Of a stretch of DNA of 10,560 bases, positions 10,557 through 10,560 are shown piece after piece. This DNA is from a bacterium. GTDB lineage: Bacteria; Patescibacteriota; Minisyncoccia; UBA6257; GWB1-50-10. The position numbers and the translations under genes are program-made. The notes under the pieces were generated by a model. That model had not been told where the DNA came from and did not search any database. It was given only the letters and a program-made list of their open reading frames with translations. Position 1 is the stretch's first letter; every line of letters begins with the position of its first letter. The stretch lies in the NCBI GenBank assembly GCA_021814835.1, contig JAKAHO010000023.1:1-10560 (forward strand). Direction: 5' to 3'.

Positions 10557-10560
10557 CATT

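Noticed and set aside
1..10560. CRISPR array, insertion sequence or phage genes
   Set aside because: No regularly spaced repeats, no transposase or terminal inverted repeats, and no phage structural genes were seen on either strand.

Overview
The window looks like a piece of a small-genome bacterial chromosome, most likely from the Candidate Phyla Radiation / Patescibacteria (Parcubacteria-like). This is an inference from gene content, not from any database hit. The reasons are an unusually short SMC protein (726 aa), a short EF-Ts (147 aa), ribosomal and housekeeping genes mostly without Shine-Dalgarno sequences, several apparently leaderless genes, tRNA genes without encoded CCA, and a trmD region lacking rimM and rplS. 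The standard genetic code fits every gene: TGA acts as a stop and no internal TGA is needed.

Layout. (1) 45-3612, + strand: rpmF (bL32), nusB, rnc (RNase III) and a short smc, packed with 9-18 nt gaps, probably one operon. (2) 3613-3950: no convincing protein, but a promoter, a hairpin-rich stretch and a strong intrinsic terminator, giving a candidate structured ncRNA of about 290 nt. (3) 4018-4191: a 57-aa protein gene with its own consensus promoter, a perfect Shine-Dalgarno and a terminator. (4) 4313-5698: rpsP (bS16), khpA (KH domain) and trmD, with an internal terminator and an apparently leaderless trmD. (5) 5717-7318: a self-contained promoter-to-terminator cassette with a radical SAM/SPASM enzyme carrying a C-terminal PqqD-like (RRE-type) domain, followed by a 52-aa peptide with seven Cys in an Asp/Glu/Ser/Gly-rich C-terminal half. 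I read this as a RiPP maturase and its precursor. (6) 7341-8060: a putative HExxH zinc metalloprotease. (7) 8117-9686: rpsB (uS2), tsf (EF-Ts) and a one-helix membrane protein. (8) 9701-10560: a bidirectional terminator, tRNA-Tyr(GUA) on the minus strand, a divergent small three-helix membrane protein, a small charged protein with a duplicated GLP motif, and tRNA-Thr(UGU).

How it fits together. Most of the window is translation, RNA processing and chromosome maintenance: ribosomal proteins L32, S16 and S2, EF-Ts, NusB, RNase III, KhpA, TrmD, SMC and two tRNAs. The exceptions are the radical SAM/Cys-rich peptide cassette and the 57-aa gene. These three genes alone carry good Shine-Dalgarno sequences, whereas the housekeeping genes are SD-less or leaderless. 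The most interesting candidate system is the putative RiPP cassette, possibly with the neighbouring HExxH protein acting in leader removal. That link is conjecture based on position only.
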